Source: Clostridia bacterium (lineage in GTDB: Bacteria; Bacillota; Clostridia; Lachnospirales; Lachnospiraceae). Taken from it: 64,000 bases of DNA. Numbering within the stretch: position 1 is the stretch's first letter; each line of letters opens with the position of its first letter. Of this stretch, positions 47,489 to 56,297 are shown piece after piece. The stretch spans positions 124,001 to 188,000 of the forward strand of contig CAJTAT010000005.1 of the NCBI GenBank assembly GCA_910574475.1. Reading direction: 5' to 3'. The notes under the pieces are model-generated. The model was given only the letters and a program-made list of their open reading frames with translations, was not told the DNA's origin and did no database searches. The translations under genes and the position numbers were made by a program.

Positions 47489-48796
47489 ATGGGAGTAAAC
47501 ACACCGAGAAAAGCAAAAGTTTATATTACCTATACGCCGAAGGGAGCAGCAGCCACTAGGACAGCGGACACGATGGCGGAATACGAGGAGGGCTTTTCTT
47601 ACGTTGATGCGGCGACCGGACAGTCCGACACGATAAGCCTTAAAGTTTGCAATAGAGATTTGAGGTGGGCAAACAAGTGGCTGCCGAAAAAAGGCGATAA
47701 AATGACAGCGAAAATAAAGGCGTTCAGTTGGGACACAGCCGGGCGCGATCTTTCCTTTTCTTGCGGTAAGTTTTGCTGCGACGATTTGACCTTTAGCGGG
47801 CCGACGCTGGTCTGCACGATTGGAGGCGTATCAGTTCCAGAGGGCCAGGCCTTCCGGTCTACGCAGCGGACATATACCTGGGAGAAAGCAACCATACAGG
47901 AGATCGCCAAACGGATCGCCAAGCGGTACGGCTTAGGGCTTTACTACGAGGCGAAAAAAATATATATAGCCAGCATGGAGCAGAACAAACAGAGTGACTG
48001 CGAATTTTTAAATAGCCTTTGCGAAGATTACGGGCTATATATCAAGGTTTATTACGGAAAAATTATTATTTACGATATAGACACTTACGAATCGAAAAAA
48101 GCTGTTGCTACCTACCATATAACGGACTTTGACGCCTGGAGCTATAATACTACGCTTACAGGTACCTACACGGGAGCAACGATCAAATATAGCAGAGGAG
48201 ACAACGACGAGGAGCTGACTCTTACCGTAGGATCCGGAAGCCGGATATTAAATATAAACGAAAAGGTAGACGGCCTGGCCGACGCCCAGATTAAAGCCTG
48301 CGCCAGGGTAAACAAAGAGAACCGGAGCGCCGTTACGATGACGGCCACCATAAAGGCAAATTTTAAGATCGTAGCCGGAGTATGTATCCAGGTAAAAGGA
48401 GCCTATAACCTTAACGGAAAATATTTCATTGATAAAGTTACCCACAATATAGAAGCAGAGGGAGCCTATACAATGGACCTGGAGATGCATAAGGTCCAGA
48501 CCAAAATAAAACAAGTTACTAATTCTTCGTCTATTAAGCCGATGAAACCGGCGGTCAAGAGTTCCGGATCCGGAGCACCGGCAGCAAGCGACGCCCTGGC
48601 CGTAGGCGATAAAGTTATAGTAAACGGCCCGGCCCACTACGCAGGAAACGGCGGCCGGAGTAATAGCTGCAGCAATATGACAATGTACATTACGGAGATT
48701 TTAGGCGGAAGCTATAAATACCAGTACGGAGTGGCCAAGAGAAAAGGCGGCACCCGGTACGGCTGGTGTGCAAAGGGCAGCTTAAAGAAGGCGTAA
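47489..48796 (+). CDS. Baseplate hub protein, late control D family
   Basis: 435 residues. The hub part has CKFC-type sequence CGKFCCDDLTFSGP and IQEIAKRIAKRYGLGLYYEA. After a short serine-rich linker, the last 65 residues (VGDKVIVNGPAHYAGNGG ... YGVAKRKGGTRYGWCAKGSL) form a separate domain that resembles the last domain of the endolysin. It may bind the cell wall. That extra domain is not usual for hub proteins. Confidence 0.85.
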   Translation: MGVNTPRKAKVYITYTPKGAAATRTADTMAEYEEGFSYVDAATGQSDTISLKVCNRDLRWANKWLPKKGDKMTAKIKAFSWDTAGRDLSFSCGKFCCDDLTFSGPTLVCTIGGVSVPEGQAFRSTQRTYTWEKATIQEIAKRIAKRYGLGLYYEAKKIYIASMEQNKQSDCEFLNSLCEDYGLYIKVYYGKIIIYDIDTYESKKAVATYHITDFDAWSYNTTLTGTYTGATIKYSRGDNDEELTLTVGSGSRILNINEKVDGLADAQIKACARVNKENRSAVTMTATIKANFKIVAGVCIQVKGAYNLNGKYFIDKVTHNIEAEGAYTMDLEMHKVQTKIKQVTNSSSIKPMKPAVKSSGSGAPAASDALAVGDKVIVNGPAHYAGNGGRSNSCSNMTMYITEILGGSYKYQYGVAKRKGGTRYGWCAKGSLKKA

Positions 48797-48810
48797 GGAA
48801 GGAGGCAGGC

Positions 48811-49281
48811 ATGGGAGATATAAGGATCGGGAAAGTCTCAAGTATTGATTACGAAAACGGTATGATCCGGGTACTTTATACAGACCGGGACGGAGCCGTC
48901 ACCAAAACGCTGCCGGTAGTAACCTTTAACGACGAATATAAGATGCCGCAGGTCGGCCAGTACGTTCTGGTGGTTCACCTAAGCAACGGATCCGAGGCCG
49001 GATATATACTGGGTACCTATTGGAACACGGCCAACGTGCCATCTAAAAGCGGAAAAGGGATATACCGGAAAGAGATGGGCTTTACACCCGGCGAGGCTTA
49101 CGCAGAATACGACAGCGAGGAGAAGCGGCTGGAGCTTCACGCTGACAGCGTTCTGTTATCTGGGCTTAAAGTTGATATTGTAGCCGACACGGTAGACATT
49201 GAAGCCAGTACAATCACATTCACGGACAGCGGCGGCAGCCTTACCCTTGCGGAGATAAGGGAAAAGCTGTGTAATTGCTAA
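48811..49281 (+). CDS. Baseplate spike protein V-like
   Basis: 156 residues. OB-like fold at the N-terminus (IGKVSSIDYENGMIRVLYTD) then VGQYVLVVHLSNGSEAGYIL and a beta-helix-like end. Matches gpV/baseplate assembly proteins that form the tail spike. AAGGAGGCAGGC lies before the ATG at 48811. Confidence 0.82.
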   Translation: MGDIRIGKVSSIDYENGMIRVLYTDRDGAVTKTLPVVTFNDEYKMPQVGQYVLVVHLSNGSEAGYILGTYWNTANVPSKSGKGIYRKEMGFTPGEAYAEYDSEEKRLELHADSVLLSGLKVDIVADTVDIEASTITFTDSGGSLTLAEIREKLCNC

Positions 49282-49304
49282 ACGCAGGGAAGGAGGGGAG
49301 GAAG

Positions 49305-49703
49305 ATGGCAATCGGAAATTTAGGCTCGCTTATTACCTTCGAGACCAGCGACGCCAGGATATTAAGCCCGCAGAATATAAAGCGGGAAGTAAGTAGCCGG
49401 TGGGCTACACATTCACGCATAGGAAAGAAGCCCCTGCGACAGTTCCTGGGTGCGGATATAGAAAAGGTTACATTTACCATTAAGCTGGACGCCAGACACG
49501 GAGTGCGGCCGCGTACAACCATAGATCGGATAGAACAGCACGTAAGAAGCGGCACTCCAGAAAGCCTGATCATAGGCGGGAAAAAAGTAGGCAGCAGCAA
49601 AATGACCATTAACAGCATAAGCGAAACCTGGGACGAGGTATGGAACCGGGGCGAGCTTGTACGGGCGTCCCTTGACCTTACCCTGGAGGAATACCCGTCA
49701 TAA
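49305..49703 (+). CDS. Tail protein, P2 GpU-like
   Basis: 132 residues. The pattern WATHSRIGKKPLRQFLGADI and SETWDEVWNRGELVRASLDL, then LEEYPS, matches P2 GpU-type proteins. ATG at 49305 was chosen over one at 49275 because of the adjacent GGAGGGGAGG. Confidence 0.72.
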   Translation: MAIGNLGSLITFETSDARILSPQNIKREVSSRWATHSRIGKKPLRQFLGADIEKVTFTIKLDARHGVRPRTTIDRIEQHVRSGTPESLIIGGKKVGSSKMTINSISETWDEVWNRGELVRASLDLTLEEYPS

Positions 49704-49719
49704 GGAAGGAGGAAGCAGA

Positions 49720-50076
49720 GTGGTTATAGTAAAGTTTGTCGGCTTTGATTATATGAGTAACGGGCTTGTGGCAGAAATAAAGCGGAACATTACAGCGCTG
49801 CTTGAGACGCCAGAAGGAACCTGCCCAGGCGACAGAGCTTACGGAATCCGCCAGGACTTTGTCGGGATGCCGATAGGAGTGGCCCGGAACCTTGCCGCGC
49901 TTGCCGTTATTGAAAAGCTGGAGATATACGAGCCGAGGGCGGAGCTTAGGGATGTAACCATTGAAGCATCCGTCCAGGACGGCCATATAAAAAATATATA
50001 CTTGATTGGGCCAAACACGGAATACGAAGCGGAATCCGAGGAAAGAGAGGACGCCGAGGACACCGGCGAGGAATAG
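49720..50076 (+). CDS. Baseplate wedge protein, gp25-like
   Basis: 118 residues from GTG, with AAGGAGG upstream. TCPGDRAYGIRQDFVGMPIG and VIEKLEIYEPRAELRDVTIE are typical of GPW/gp25 wedge proteins. Ends in an acidic tail. Confidence 0.85.
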   Translation: MVIVKFVGFDYMSNGLVAEIKRNITALLETPEGTCPGDRAYGIRQDFVGMPIGVARNLAALAVIEKLEIYEPRAELRDVTIEASVQDGHIKNIYLIGPNTEYEAESEEREDAEDTGEE

Positions 50077-50088
50077 GAGGCGATTTTT

Positions 50089-51243
50089 ATGGCGGATATG
50101 TTGGAGAGCATAGACAATTTACCGGATATTAGCTTTATAGACAATTTGACATTGACAGACGTGCAGGCGCTTGTACTTAACGCTTTTTACGATTATTACA
50201 AGCAGATCACCGGAAAGAAAATAATTCTTGCCAGGGGCGATCCTTACCGGGTGATGATGCTGGCTTGCGCGCAAGTTATTTACCAGGGCTTACAGCAGGT
50301 AGACAAAGCCGGGAAGATGAATTTTCTTAAATATGCTTACGGAGATTACCTTAAGAATTTGGCAGCGTTTAAAAAGGTTACGGAGAATGAACCGGAGAAG
50401 GCGGCCGTCCGGGTGCGTTGGAAACTTGAACAGCCCAGGGAGTCCGCGACTTCTATCCCAGCAGGGAGCAGGATTACGGCAGATTACGCGGTATATTTTG
50501 AAACCCAGGACTATGCAGAGATACCCATCGGAGAAACCGAGATTATTTTAACAATGCTTTGCACGGAAACCGGAGAGCAGGGCAACGGATATATGGCCGG
50601 GGAGCTTAGTGTGTTGGTTGACCCCGTAGCCTTTATTGAGAGCGTAGCAAACATTGAGACATCAAAAGGCGGAACCGGCGAGGAATCAGATCAGAGCATA
50701 GCGGAGCGTACTTTTCTGGCCCCTTCCAGTTTTTCCACAGCAGGACCAGACGACGCTTACATATACCATGCGAAAGATTTTAACCAGGAGGTCGGGGACG
50801 TTCTGCCGACTTCCCCCACGCCGGGCATAGTAGATATACGCTTTATATTGAAGGACGGCAGCATCCCAGGAGAAACCATGATCGCGGAGATGGAGAAGCA
50901 CCTGCAGCAGCGCAGCAAGCGCCCGCTTACAGACTTCGTACAGGTCGCAGCGCCGGATATTGTAAAGTATAACACGGATTTTACTTACTGGATAAATACC
51001 AGCGACAACGCATCGGCTGTACAGATCCAGGAGCAGGTCAAGCAGGCCGTAAGCGATTACCAGTTATGGCAGAGTACCGGAATCGGCAGAGACATAAACC
51101 CGGATGAGCTTAAGGCCCTTCTTAAGAAAGCCGGAGTAAAAAGAGCAAATATCCGGGAGCCGGTATTTACCGTACTGCAGGACACCGAAGTGGCCCAAGT
51201 TACCAGTACAAATATAGTATACGGGGGGCTTGAGAATGATTAA
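50089..51243 (+). CDS. Baseplate J-like protein
   Basis: 384 residues. LQQVDKAGKMNFLKYAYGDY, AGSRITADYAVYFET and TSPTPGIVDIRFILKDGSIP identify the baseplate J family (P2 gpJ, T4 gp6/gp47-like). Forms the baseplate ring. Confidence 0.9.
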   Translation: MADMLESIDNLPDISFIDNLTLTDVQALVLNAFYDYYKQITGKKIILARGDPYRVMMLACAQVIYQGLQQVDKAGKMNFLKYAYGDYLKNLAAFKKVTENEPEKAAVRVRWKLEQPRESATSIPAGSRITADYAVYFETQDYAEIPIGETEIILTMLCTETGEQGNGYMAGELSVLVDPVAFIESVANIETSKGGTGEESDQSIAERTFLAPSSFSTAGPDDAYIYHAKDFNQEVGDVLPTSPTPGIVDIRFILKDGSIPGETMIAEMEKHLQQRSKRPLTDFVQVAAPDIVKYNTDFTYWINTSDNASAVQIQEQVKQAVSDYQLWQSTGIGRDINPDELKALLKKAGVKRANIREPVFTVLQDTEVAQVTSTNIVYGGLEND

Positions 51244-52180
51244 CTTTTACGACGGAGAAATAAAAGACATTTTACCGTCCAATTTGATGGAGGATCCAGC
51301 CGCCCAGGCGTTCAGCTATGCGCTGCGGGAAGGTACCAGGCTTCTAAACAGGTATACACAGCTTTGTTATGTATATTGCAGCATAGATACGGCCCCGAAC
51401 GACGTAGTGGACCTTTTAGCAAAAGAGCTCCGGACGCAGTATTACAGCGACGCCCTGGAGCTTGACGTTAAGCGCGGGCTTGTAAGAAATACTTTGATTT
51501 GGTATATGACGGCCGGGACGCCCGCAGCCGTTGAGGAGCTGGTCGGTATTGTTTTCGGAGAAGGGGAGGTCTCGGAGTGGTTCGAGTACGGCGGGAAGCC
51601 GTACTGGTTCAAGATTAAAACGAACGCAATTTTAACCGAGGACATGAACACATTTTTTTCAGATATGATCCGGAGAGTTAAAAATACCCGGAGCCATATC
51701 GAGGCCATAGAAATCCACCGGACCATAGAGCAGACCATATACGCCGGAGCCTGCTGCGCCCCACAGTACAGACCGGCCGCCATTATTGACGGTTACAGCG
51801 TAGAGAGGGAAGCGGAGCAGACTATATACGCAGCTTCCGCCAGCGATCAGCAATACAGGCCTGCTGCCATTATTGACGGTTACGAGGAAGCCAGGGCAGC
51901 CCACGGAACCATCCATGCAGGCACCGCAGAGGCCAGCCAGACACGCCAGGAGGCCGTCAGAGAGGCGCTAATGTTTGAGGGTAAGGAAATACACGCCGAA
52001 GCCCTTAGAACGGGCACAGCGGCCGCACAGACAACAAGACCGGCCGCCATTATTGACGGCGGCACCCAGGAAGCAGCCGCTGCAGCAGGGACTATTTACG
52101 TCGGAACGGCGATAAGTAGTAATATACAGAAAACCACAATAAAAGAAGGAGGACAAGACGATGCCACAACCATTCAATAA
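51236..52180 (+). CDS. Tail protein I with repeated C-terminus
   Basis: 314 residues. The first about 165 match P2 gpI-like proteins (VDLLAKELRTQYYSDALELD, TAGTPAAVEELVGIVFGEGE). The C-terminal half is a repeat array. YRPAAIIDGY occurs twice and TRPAAIIDGG once, separated by TIYAG-like units. The DNA also repeats, with GCCATTATTGACGG three times. The start at 51236 overlaps the J stop. The repeats could form a fibre-attachment stalk. Confidence 0.82.
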   Translation: MINFYDGEIKDILPSNLMEDPAAQAFSYALREGTRLLNRYTQLCYVYCSIDTAPNDVVDLLAKELRTQYYSDALELDVKRGLVRNTLIWYMTAGTPAAVEELVGIVFGEGEVSEWFEYGGKPYWFKIKTNAILTEDMNTFFSDMIRRVKNTRSHIEAIEIHRTIEQTIYAGACCAPQYRPAAIIDGYSVEREAEQTIYAASASDQQYRPAAIIDGYEEARAAHGTIHAGTAEASQTRQEAVREALMFEGKEIHAEALRTGTAAAQTTRPAAIIDGGTQEAAAAAGTIYVGTAISSNIQKTTIKEGGQDDATTIQ

Positions 52181-52775
52181 TGCGGTCATGACGAACGGAG
52201 GCGCGCGGCTTCTTACCAGGGCCCAGGCCGGGGAAATTAAAATAGAGTTTACCCGGATCGCAACCGGCAGCGGGATATATACCGAGGCGGAAAAGAAGCT
52301 GGCAGCCTTGCAGGCCAGGACGGAGCTGAAGGAACCGAAAAACAGTTACACCCTTTCAGACATTGACGTCTATTCTGATCACAGCGTAAAGGTAACGGCG
52401 CTTATTACCAACCAGGATCCGATCACAAAGGAAACACTGGTAAACCAGGGCTATTATATTAACGAAATGGGCTTATACGCGAAGCCCGCCGGAGAATCGG
52501 ACGCCGCCGAGGTTCTTTACAGCGTAACAGTTACCGCAGGAGAAAACGGCGACTTTATGCCGCCTTACAACGGTTATAATCCGGCGCAGATTATACAGGA
52601 TTATTTTGCAACCGTTGACAATTCCTTAAACGTAACCATCAATACGGCCGGGGCCGCGCTTCTTGCAAAAGACGCCCATATTATACGGGACGATACCACG
52701 AAGCTGAAATATAAACTCGGCATTGATAACGGAAAATTATACTACGAAGAATTAAGTGAGGAGGTAGAGGAGTAA
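52161..52775 (+). CDS. Tail-collar fibre protein
   Basis: 204 residues. The N-terminus (TNGGARLLTRAQAGEIKIEF, then TRIATGSG) and VNQGYYINEMGLYAKP match DUF3751-type tail-collar fibre proteins that attach fibres to the baseplate. Its stop overlaps the start of the DGR target, so the two are co-translated. Confidence 0.85.
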   Translation: MPQPFNNAVMTNGGARLLTRAQAGEIKIEFTRIATGSGIYTEAEKKLAALQARTELKEPKNSYTLSDIDVYSDHSVKVTALITNQDPITKETLVNQGYYINEMGLYAKPAGESDAAEVLYSVTVTAGENGDFMPPYNGYNPAQIIQDYFATVDNSLNVTINTAGAALLAKDAHIIRDDTTKLKYKLGIDNGKLYYEELSEEVEE

Positions 52776-54028
52776 TGGGAAACAGAGTAAACATCGCGCA
52801 GCAGGACACGCTGGAGGAGGTTTTAAGCCTTCTTAAGACCGAGGCGGTCTACGGCTTCATTGAACATTGTAATATTTTATCACCCGGCAGCCGGATCGAG
52901 TACATCGGATTAAACAAGGATTACGCGCCGCTTACCGTAACGATGGGCGGAGGGTTCAGCCTTAACGGGTGGGCAGGCTTCCCGCTTCTTAAGGCAAATA
53001 AGCCCTACATGGTAAAGGCAGACGGTACCCCGGATTACAGGCTGGATGAGAACGACTACACGAAGAAAGAGGACGGAAGCGCCTCAGACGTTGCGAGCAC
53101 CAGTTACAACGGCGGCGCTTTTTCCTGGTTGATGAAAATTTACAAGAGGGAGTATATGGCAGGCGACGACCGTTACGTCCTTTTCCGGTTTGAGAAGGCG
53201 GACGGCTTCGAGCCCGTAGGCTTCCTGGATCCGGATAATAAAGAGCTTGAGGGCGTATGGCTTCCCATGTTCTATGGTTCCATTGTAGCGGATAAGATGC
53301 GTAGTATTTCCGGCGTACAGCCGGATTACAGCAAGAATACGGCCACGCAGAAAACAGCAATAGACGCCTTCGGCAGCAGGGCGAAATTTTTAGGCGGGCC
53401 AATCGTAGAGACAATTATTGATTTGCTTATTATGTTCGCAAAGACCACGGAGCTGCAGACGGCATACGGGTGCGGAAATATGAGCGGCTACGACGCCAGC
53501 TTAGATCCGACTTACGGAGTAAAGAAAAACGCCGTGGTGGGCGGCGGCCAGTTTTACGGAACATCAGACGGGCAGAGCCTTAATAAGATTTTTCACAGTA
53601 TTGTACTGGGTAGCTATAACCAGTGGATGCGCGATCCCTACGAAGTAGTGGTAAACGGCCGGGTTAAGGTAAGCAAAAATTACAGTTACGATGTTACCGG
53701 GGCGGCCTATTCAGATACCGGGATAAATGTAGAAAACCGGCCGGAGAGTAACGGCTGGAACTACCCGCACCGTTATCAGACGGTGCCCGGTTATGGTTCC
53801 ATACCGGTGGCACCCTATAAGGGATCGACTTCTACCGGAGGATGCGACGGACTTTATAGGCACGCCAGCCAGACGACGATCACGGCGGTCGCCCTTCGCT
53901 TCGGTCGTTGCAACGACGGCCGGGCTGGAGGCCCGCGCGCGCGTTCTTGGCGCAGCACCGCCGGGATCGCGCACTGGGCCCTCGGGGCCGCCATTCTTCT
54001 ATTACCACCTGTCGGCGTAGCCGCTTAG
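52775..54028 (+). CDS. DGR target: variable tail fibre tip protein
   Basis: 417 residues, the likely receptor-binding tip. The body (residues 1-340) includes GMGGFSL-type turns and repeated GxG patterns. The end has the C-type-lectin-like layout of DGR targets: GCDGLYRHASQTTITAVALRF, then the variable stretch and GAAILLLPPVGVAA. Residues 371-406 are encoded by the variable repeat. Template AAY (Asn) codons have become Arg, Asp, Ala, Ser, Ile and His. Diversification would alter host recognition. Confidence 0.92.
   Translation: MGNRVNIAQQDTLEEVLSLLKTEAVYGFIEHCNILSPGSRIEYIGLNKDYAPLTVTMGGGFSLNGWAGFPLLKANKPYMVKADGTPDYRLDENDYTKKEDGSASDVASTSYNGGAFSWLMKIYKREYMAGDDRYVLFRFEKADGFEPVGFLDPDNKELEGVWLPMFYGSIVADKMRSISGVQPDYSKNTATQKTAIDAFGSRAKFLGGPIVETIIDLLIMFAKTTELQTAYGCGNMSGYDASLDPTYGVKKNAVVGGGQFYGTSDGQSLNKIFHSIVLGSYNQWMRDPYEVVVNGRVKVSKNYSYDVTGAAYSDTGINVENRPESNGWNYPHRYQTVPGYGSIPVAPYKGSTSTGGCDGLYRHASQTTITAVALRFGRCNDGRAGGPRARSWRSTAGIAHWALGAAILLLPPVGVAA
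53884..53992 (+). repeat. DGR variable repeat (VR)
   Basis: 109 bp, aligned without gaps to the template at 54125-54233. I count 15 mismatches, all at template adenines (A to C, G or T). No other base differs. The repeat ends in the GC-only CGGGGCCGCC, suited to be the initiation-of-homing site. Confidence 0.95.
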
Positions 54029-54033
54029 GGGGT

Positions 54034-54059
54034 CTGGGGGTGCGAAGCAATTCCCCCAG
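54034..54059 (+). promoter_or_regulatory. Hairpin just after VR
   Basis: CTGGGGG at 54034-54040 pairs with CCCCCAG at 54053-54059, with an inner TGC/GCA stem and a GAA loop. It lies 41 bases after VR. In the Bordetella DGR a hairpin or cruciform after VR promotes target recognition; the same role here is inference. Confidence 0.65.
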
Positions 54060-54124
54060 TAGATAAAATTTGCTTTTAATTAAACGTAAATAAAATAACA
54101 GGGGAGAGGACCGGCGTCACCTGG

Positions 54125-54233
54125 GGCGGTCGCCCTTCGCTTCGGTAATTGCAACAACGGCCGGAATGGAGGCCCGCGCGCGCGTAATTGGAACAACACC
54201 GCCGGGAACGCGAACTGGAACATCGGGGCCGCC
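54125..54233 (+). repeat. DGR template repeat (TR)
   Basis: 109 bp with 23 adenines, 20 of them in AA pairs that fall in AAY codons of the target frame. Fifteen of these adenines differ in VR. The invariant parts, including the GC-only end, are identical in both repeats. Confidence 0.95.
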
Positions 54234-54352
54234 TTATTCTATCCACCTACGGAGAATAAACCTAAAGCCGGTTTTCTTCCTACACCCCTGGGCGTTGAAA
54301 TACGTCTTAACCGCCATTATTGGAGAGGTAAGTGGTAAATTAACTTGATACA

Positions 54353-54385
54353 GGACGGGCGGTAAAGTGGTCGCACCTGCCGTCC
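54353..54385 (+). promoter_or_regulatory. Hairpin between TR and RT
   Basis: GGACGG at 54353-54358 pairs with CCGTCC at 54380-54385, with an inner GGT/ACC pair. It could fold the 3' part of the template RNA, the segment needed for priming in studied DGRs. Confidence 0.45.
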
Positions 54386-54426
54386 GTAGAGGATAGAAGA
54401 AAAAATATTCTTATAGGAGTTTGTTT

Positions 54427-55665
54427 ATGCGGAGGAAAGAGCTGTGGCGGAAGGCAAAAGACGCCGCCGCCCCACCAGAAAAAGGCGCTAAACAATACAA
54501 ATATTTGTATCGCCGTATGCTTGAGGAGGAGACGATCCGGAAGGCATACAAAAACTTACGTAAAGGCAAAACTAAGCGGAAAGAAATACAGGCGATAGAC
54601 GCCGATCTTGACAACGAGGTCGCAGCGATGCGGCTTATGATTGAGAACACAAAACCACCGGGCGTCCCAGTTGAGCACCCGGAGCTGGCATTTAAACCCA
54701 GGAAGCACACCCCGAAGATCATAGAGGAACACGGGAAGCGTCGAAAAATTTATATGCCAGAGATACACGAGCAGTGGCTACACCACATAATAGTGCTTGT
54801 TTTGGAGCCTATCATAATGGCCACGGCCTACCCGTATTCTTGCGGGAGTTTTCCGAAGCGCGGCGGACACTACGGAAAGAAGCAGCTTTTACGCTGGCTT
54901 AAGAGCGGAGAAGGTATACGAAACTTCGCAAAGATTGACATCCGCCATTTTTACGATAGCATCCGCTTAAATATTCTTATGCGGGAGCTTCGGATCCGGA
55001 TTAAGGATGAGTGGTTTTTATATTTTATTCAGCTTTGCCTGCAGGAGTTTAAAAAGGGTATTCCTTTAGGCTTCTATATTTCCCAGTGGCTGGCAAATTA
55101 TTTACTTGAGCCCTTAGATCGCTTCATAACGGAGGTCTTAGGGCTTAAAAAATATGAGCGTTACATGGACGATATGGTTATATTTGACAACGCGAAAAAG
55201 AAGCTACACCAGGCAATAATAGAAATCCGGAAATTTATCGGCCGCCGGTTCCGGCTTAAATTGAAAAATACTTACCAGGTTTGCAAATTTCATTTTGTAA
55301 AGCGTAACAGGAAGGTCATAGGGCGGGCCCTTGATTATATGGGCTTCCTTTTCTTCCGGGACAGGACCACGATCCGGAGGCGCGTTATGCTTGCAGCTAC
55401 TAGGCTGGCCAGAAAGATGCACAAGGTAAGAGAGGCCATGCGCGGCTACTTTACCAAACATATAAAAGCCATTTTGAGCTATATGGGCTGGTTTACCCAT
55501 ACGGACTCTTACGAGTGCTACCGGGAACATATAAAGCCTTATATTATACGCTTGAAACGGCTTAAGCAAATAATTTCAAAATTAGATAGGAGGCAGAACC
55601 ATGAAGCAATGGACAGAGGAAAGAAGCGAGCACCGGCCGCAGGAGCTGCAGCTTGTAGCGCCTAA
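54427..55665 (+). CDS. DGR reverse transcriptase
   Basis: 412 residues; copies the template RNA into cDNA with errors at adenines. RT motifs are in order: FAKIDIRHFYDS (catalytic Asp171), the DGR-type LGFYISQ at 214-220, and YMDD at 246-249, then a thumb region. The [LIV]GxxxSQ motif is the accepted mark separating DGR enzymes from group II intron RTs. ATG at 54427 has AGGAG 7 bases upstream. The last 65 bases overlap the next gene. Confidence 0.95.
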   Translation: MRRKELWRKAKDAAAPPEKGAKQYKYLYRRMLEEETIRKAYKNLRKGKTKRKEIQAIDADLDNEVAAMRLMIENTKPPGVPVEHPELAFKPRKHTPKIIEEHGKRRKIYMPEIHEQWLHHIIVLVLEPIIMATAYPYSCGSFPKRGGHYGKKQLLRWLKSGEGIRNFAKIDIRHFYDSIRLNILMRELRIRIKDEWFLYFIQLCLQEFKKGIPLGFYISQWLANYLLEPLDRFITEVLGLKKYERYMDDMVIFDNAKKKLHQAIIEIRKFIGRRFRLKLKNTYQVCKFHFVKRNRKVIGRALDYMGFLFFRDRTTIRRRVMLAATRLARKMHKVREAMRGYFTKHIKAILSYMGWFTHTDSYECYREHIKPYIIRLKRLKQIISKLDRRQNHEAMDRGKKRAPAAGAAACSA

Positions 55666-55876
55666 CTTGTATATTCAGCGCCGGAACATTCAGCAGGAGG
55701 AGCACCCGGAGCGTGACGGCATGGCAGCATATACAGACTACGTATGCGAGAGCCGGGAGATCACCGAGAGCGAATACGCAATGCTTAAAAGCATTGAGGA
55801 GATCCGGACGGACGAGGCAGTGACGGCGGCTATTGACGAGTACACAATGCAGCTTATGGAAGGAGGGCTTTTATAA
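55601..55876 (+). CDS. Tail-region small protein, unknown
   Basis: 91 residues (QWTEERSEHRPQELQLVAPN, then ESEYAMLKSIEEIRTDEAV). AGGAGGCAGAACC precedes the ATG. It overlaps the RT end. Small proteins like this usually precede XkdX in Firmicutes tail modules. It does not look like Avd, which is a larger four-helix protein. Confidence 0.6.
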   Translation: MKQWTEERSEHRPQELQLVAPNLYIQRRNIQQEEHPERDGMAAYTDYVCESREITESEYAMLKSIEEIRTDEAVTAAIDEYTMQLMEGGLL

Positions 55877-56019
55877 TGGCGAACATTTTAGTAGGCAGCC
55901 TTAAGAGGCTTTACGCAGCGGGTAGGGTAACGAAGGAGCAGATCGAGGAGCGGGTGGCAAGAGGTACCATCACCGAAGCAGACTACCAGGAGATCACGGG
56001 GGAGGCTTATGGCGAATAG
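55876..56019 (+). CDS. XkdX-like protein
   Basis: 47 residues (LVGSLKRLYAAGRVTKEQIE, then ERVARGTITEADYQEITG). This is the compact XkdX pattern found after tail fibre genes. Role unknown. Confidence 0.75.
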   Translation: MANILVGSLKRLYAAGRVTKEQIEERVARGTITEADYQEITGEAYGE

Positions 56020-56206
56020 AGATATTGATCCGCTTAAGGTAGTAGAGCAGCAAAACGCCATCATACGGATCCAGTCCGGAGTGATTGACGAGCTTTTCTT
56101 ACTTCTTATGCAGCATATTAGCGCCGAGGAGGCCGGGAGCCTTCCCTGCGTTGATAGAATAAACCTGGCGGCCGGAATACGCCGCGATATAGGGATAGAG
56201 ATATAA
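56009..56206 (+). CDS. Small tail/lysis-region protein
   Basis: 65 residues, helical (KVVEQQNAIIRIQSGVIDEL). The ATG overlaps the XkdX stop. Function unknown. Confidence 0.6.
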   Translation: MANRDIDPLKVVEQQNAIIRIQSGVIDELFLLLMQHISAEEAGSLPCVDRINLAAGIRRDIGIEI

Positions 56207-56227
56207 ATCTACCCTTGCAGCTTTTAG

Positions 56228-56267
56228 AGGGCTTGTGGGGCCGCCAGCGCGGCCGTGCGGGCCCTTT
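56228..56267 (+). terminator. Hairpin after the tail genes
   Basis: Outer AGGGC/GCCCT and inner GGCCGC/GCGGCC stems followed by TTTAATTATT. A partial terminator between tail and lysis genes is likely. Confidence 0.55.
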
Positions 56268-56297
56268 AATTATTCCCCAGGAAGGAGGTGAAACCGG

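Larger units (their letters stand above)
54029..54426. other. Non-coding DGR region between target and RT
   Basis: 398 bases holding the post-VR hairpin, the template repeat and a second hairpin, with no supported gene and no Avd-like frame. A weak promoter candidate, TTTGCT at 54069 and TAAAAT at 54091-54096, could start the template RNA. Confidence 0.7.

Noticed and set aside
54166..54348. Open frame across the template repeat
   Set aside because: It depends on the TR sequence, has no ribosome binding site, and no product pattern. The region works as RNA.
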